Below are positions 63,627 through 64,000 of a DNA stretch of 64,000 nt, piece after piece (position 1 is the stretch's first letter; every line of letters starts with the position of its first letter). Origin of the DNA: Acidimicrobiia bacterium. GTDB lineage: Bacteria > Actinomycetota > Acidimicrobiia > Spongiisociales > UBA11373. The stretch is from assembly GCA_029263095.1 (NCBI GenBank), contig JAJCYA010000019.1:28485-92484 (forward strand), given 5' to 3'. The translations under genes were made by a program, and so were the position numbers. A model generated the notes under the pieces. That model saw only the letters and a program-made list of their open reading frames with translations, was not told where the DNA came from and ran no database searches.

Positions 63627-64000
63627 ATGAAGCGGGAGCAACGCAGACGAATCGCCGTCACGATGATCGTGGTCGGCGCGCTGTTGATCGTCGTCGGAGT
63701 GGCGGGAGCCGTTCGGGACGGCGACGATCCTGTCGAAACGACGGCAGTCTCCACCACGGTGGCATCGGCCGCCGCCGCCACCACCTCCACCACTACTACA
63801 TCGGAGCCATCGACCACAGTGGCAACGACCACGCCGACTTCTACGTCGACTTCCTCGACGCTGCCGCCCGAGACCGTCGAAGATTTCGCCTTGGAGTTCG
63901 CCGCCGCCCTGGAGCGGGGGGACGCCACCTTTGTGTTCGACCGACTCCACCCGATCGTGATCGCAATCTACGACGAGGCATCGTGTCGTACCACCGTCGA
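63627..64000 (+). CDS. Thr-rich membrane-anchored protein (3' end beyond the window)
   Basis: The 124 residues present show a basic start, one membrane helix (TMIVVGALLIVVGVAGAV, about 12-29), a long Thr/Ser-rich stretch (about 38-82) and the beginning of a globular part (VEDFALEFAAALERGDATFV) like NTF2-type domains that follow such linkers. The gene continues past the right edge. It is divergent from the fic-coupled protein, with GGAAGGGGAC as ribosome site. Confidence 0.7.
   Translation, partial: MKREQRRRIAVTMIVVGALLIVVGVAGAVRDGDDPVETTAVSTTVASAAAATTSTTTTSEPSTTVATTTPTSTSTSSTLPPETVEDFALEFAAALERGDATFVFDRLHPIVIAIYDEASCRTTV

Overview
The window is a GC-rich chromosomal segment with dense, mostly short-spaced genes on both strands and no rRNA, tRNA, CRISPR array, insertion sequence or phage block that I could find. 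The gene set points to Actinomycetota, most likely an Acidimicrobiia-like or other early-branching lineage. The evidence is an ergothioneine operon (egtB-egtC-egtD), a bacterial proteasome activator ending in GQYL, a large PlsB-type acyltransferase, a fused transaldolase/glucose-6-phosphate isomerase beside Gnd, PspC-domain histidine kinases, and many Thr-rich secreted proteins or lipoproteins. The lineage is an inference from gene content only. Layout: 1-5.2 kb holds a truncated ATP-grasp ligase, an Nfu-like Fe-S protein and egtBCD. 5.3-5.9 kb is a MazEF pair. 5.9-10.4 kb (minus strand) has plsB, an SDR, a HAD phosphatase and a small unknown. 10.5-15.6 kb has the two aconitase-X subunits, GNAT, FMN reductase and trehalose synthase, then a structured intergenic element and a small Cys/His protein. 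15.8-23.1 kb has an MBL hydrolase, an L,D-transpeptidase, a flavin reductase/DUF1801 pair, a large lipoprotein, a ferritin-like desaturase and a DEAD-box helicase. 23.2-24.1 kb is an EamA transporter. 24.2-29.9 kb is a plus-strand run: beta-helix lipoprotein, thioesterase, ceramidase-like membrane protein, ECF sigma factor, presumed anti-sigma factor and two secreted proteins, one with a poly-Asp/His tail. 30-38.3 kb is mixed: membrane protein, MFS, nucleotidyltransferase-like, alpha/beta hydrolase, DUF302, a PAP2 phosphatase flanked by two copies of a structured repeat, an amidase, the proteasome activator, heme A synthase and pirin. 38.3-42.1 kb is an ABC/FtsX-type exporter with a lipoprotein. 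42.2-47.4 kb (minus) has a FIST sensor with a histidine kinase, an orphan prepilin and a 4-hydroxybutyryl-CoA-dehydratase-like enzyme. 47.5-48.0 kb holds two back-to-back gene remnants. 48.1-52.8 kb is an envelope-stress locus (DUF4349 lipoprotein, LiaF/PspC proteins, PspC kinase and LuxR-type regulator). 52.8-56.6 kb has flavodoxin, a zinc-ribbon protein divergent from an ArsR-like regulator with a palindromic operator, and a sulfotransferase. 56.6-60.3 kb has gnd and tal-pgi. 60.4-64 kb has a Fic protein coupled to a repeat-rich membrane protein, and a truncated Thr-rich membrane protein. Expression: many genes lack a Shine-Dalgarno and instead have a TANNNT box 6-9 nt before the start codon, suggesting widespread leaderless transcripts; operon-internal genes commonly overlap by ATGA, GTGA or TTGA. 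The least explained and most interesting parts are the sigma-factor/acidic-protein run, the Fic operon, the structured element after treS, and the twin repeats around the PAP2 gene.
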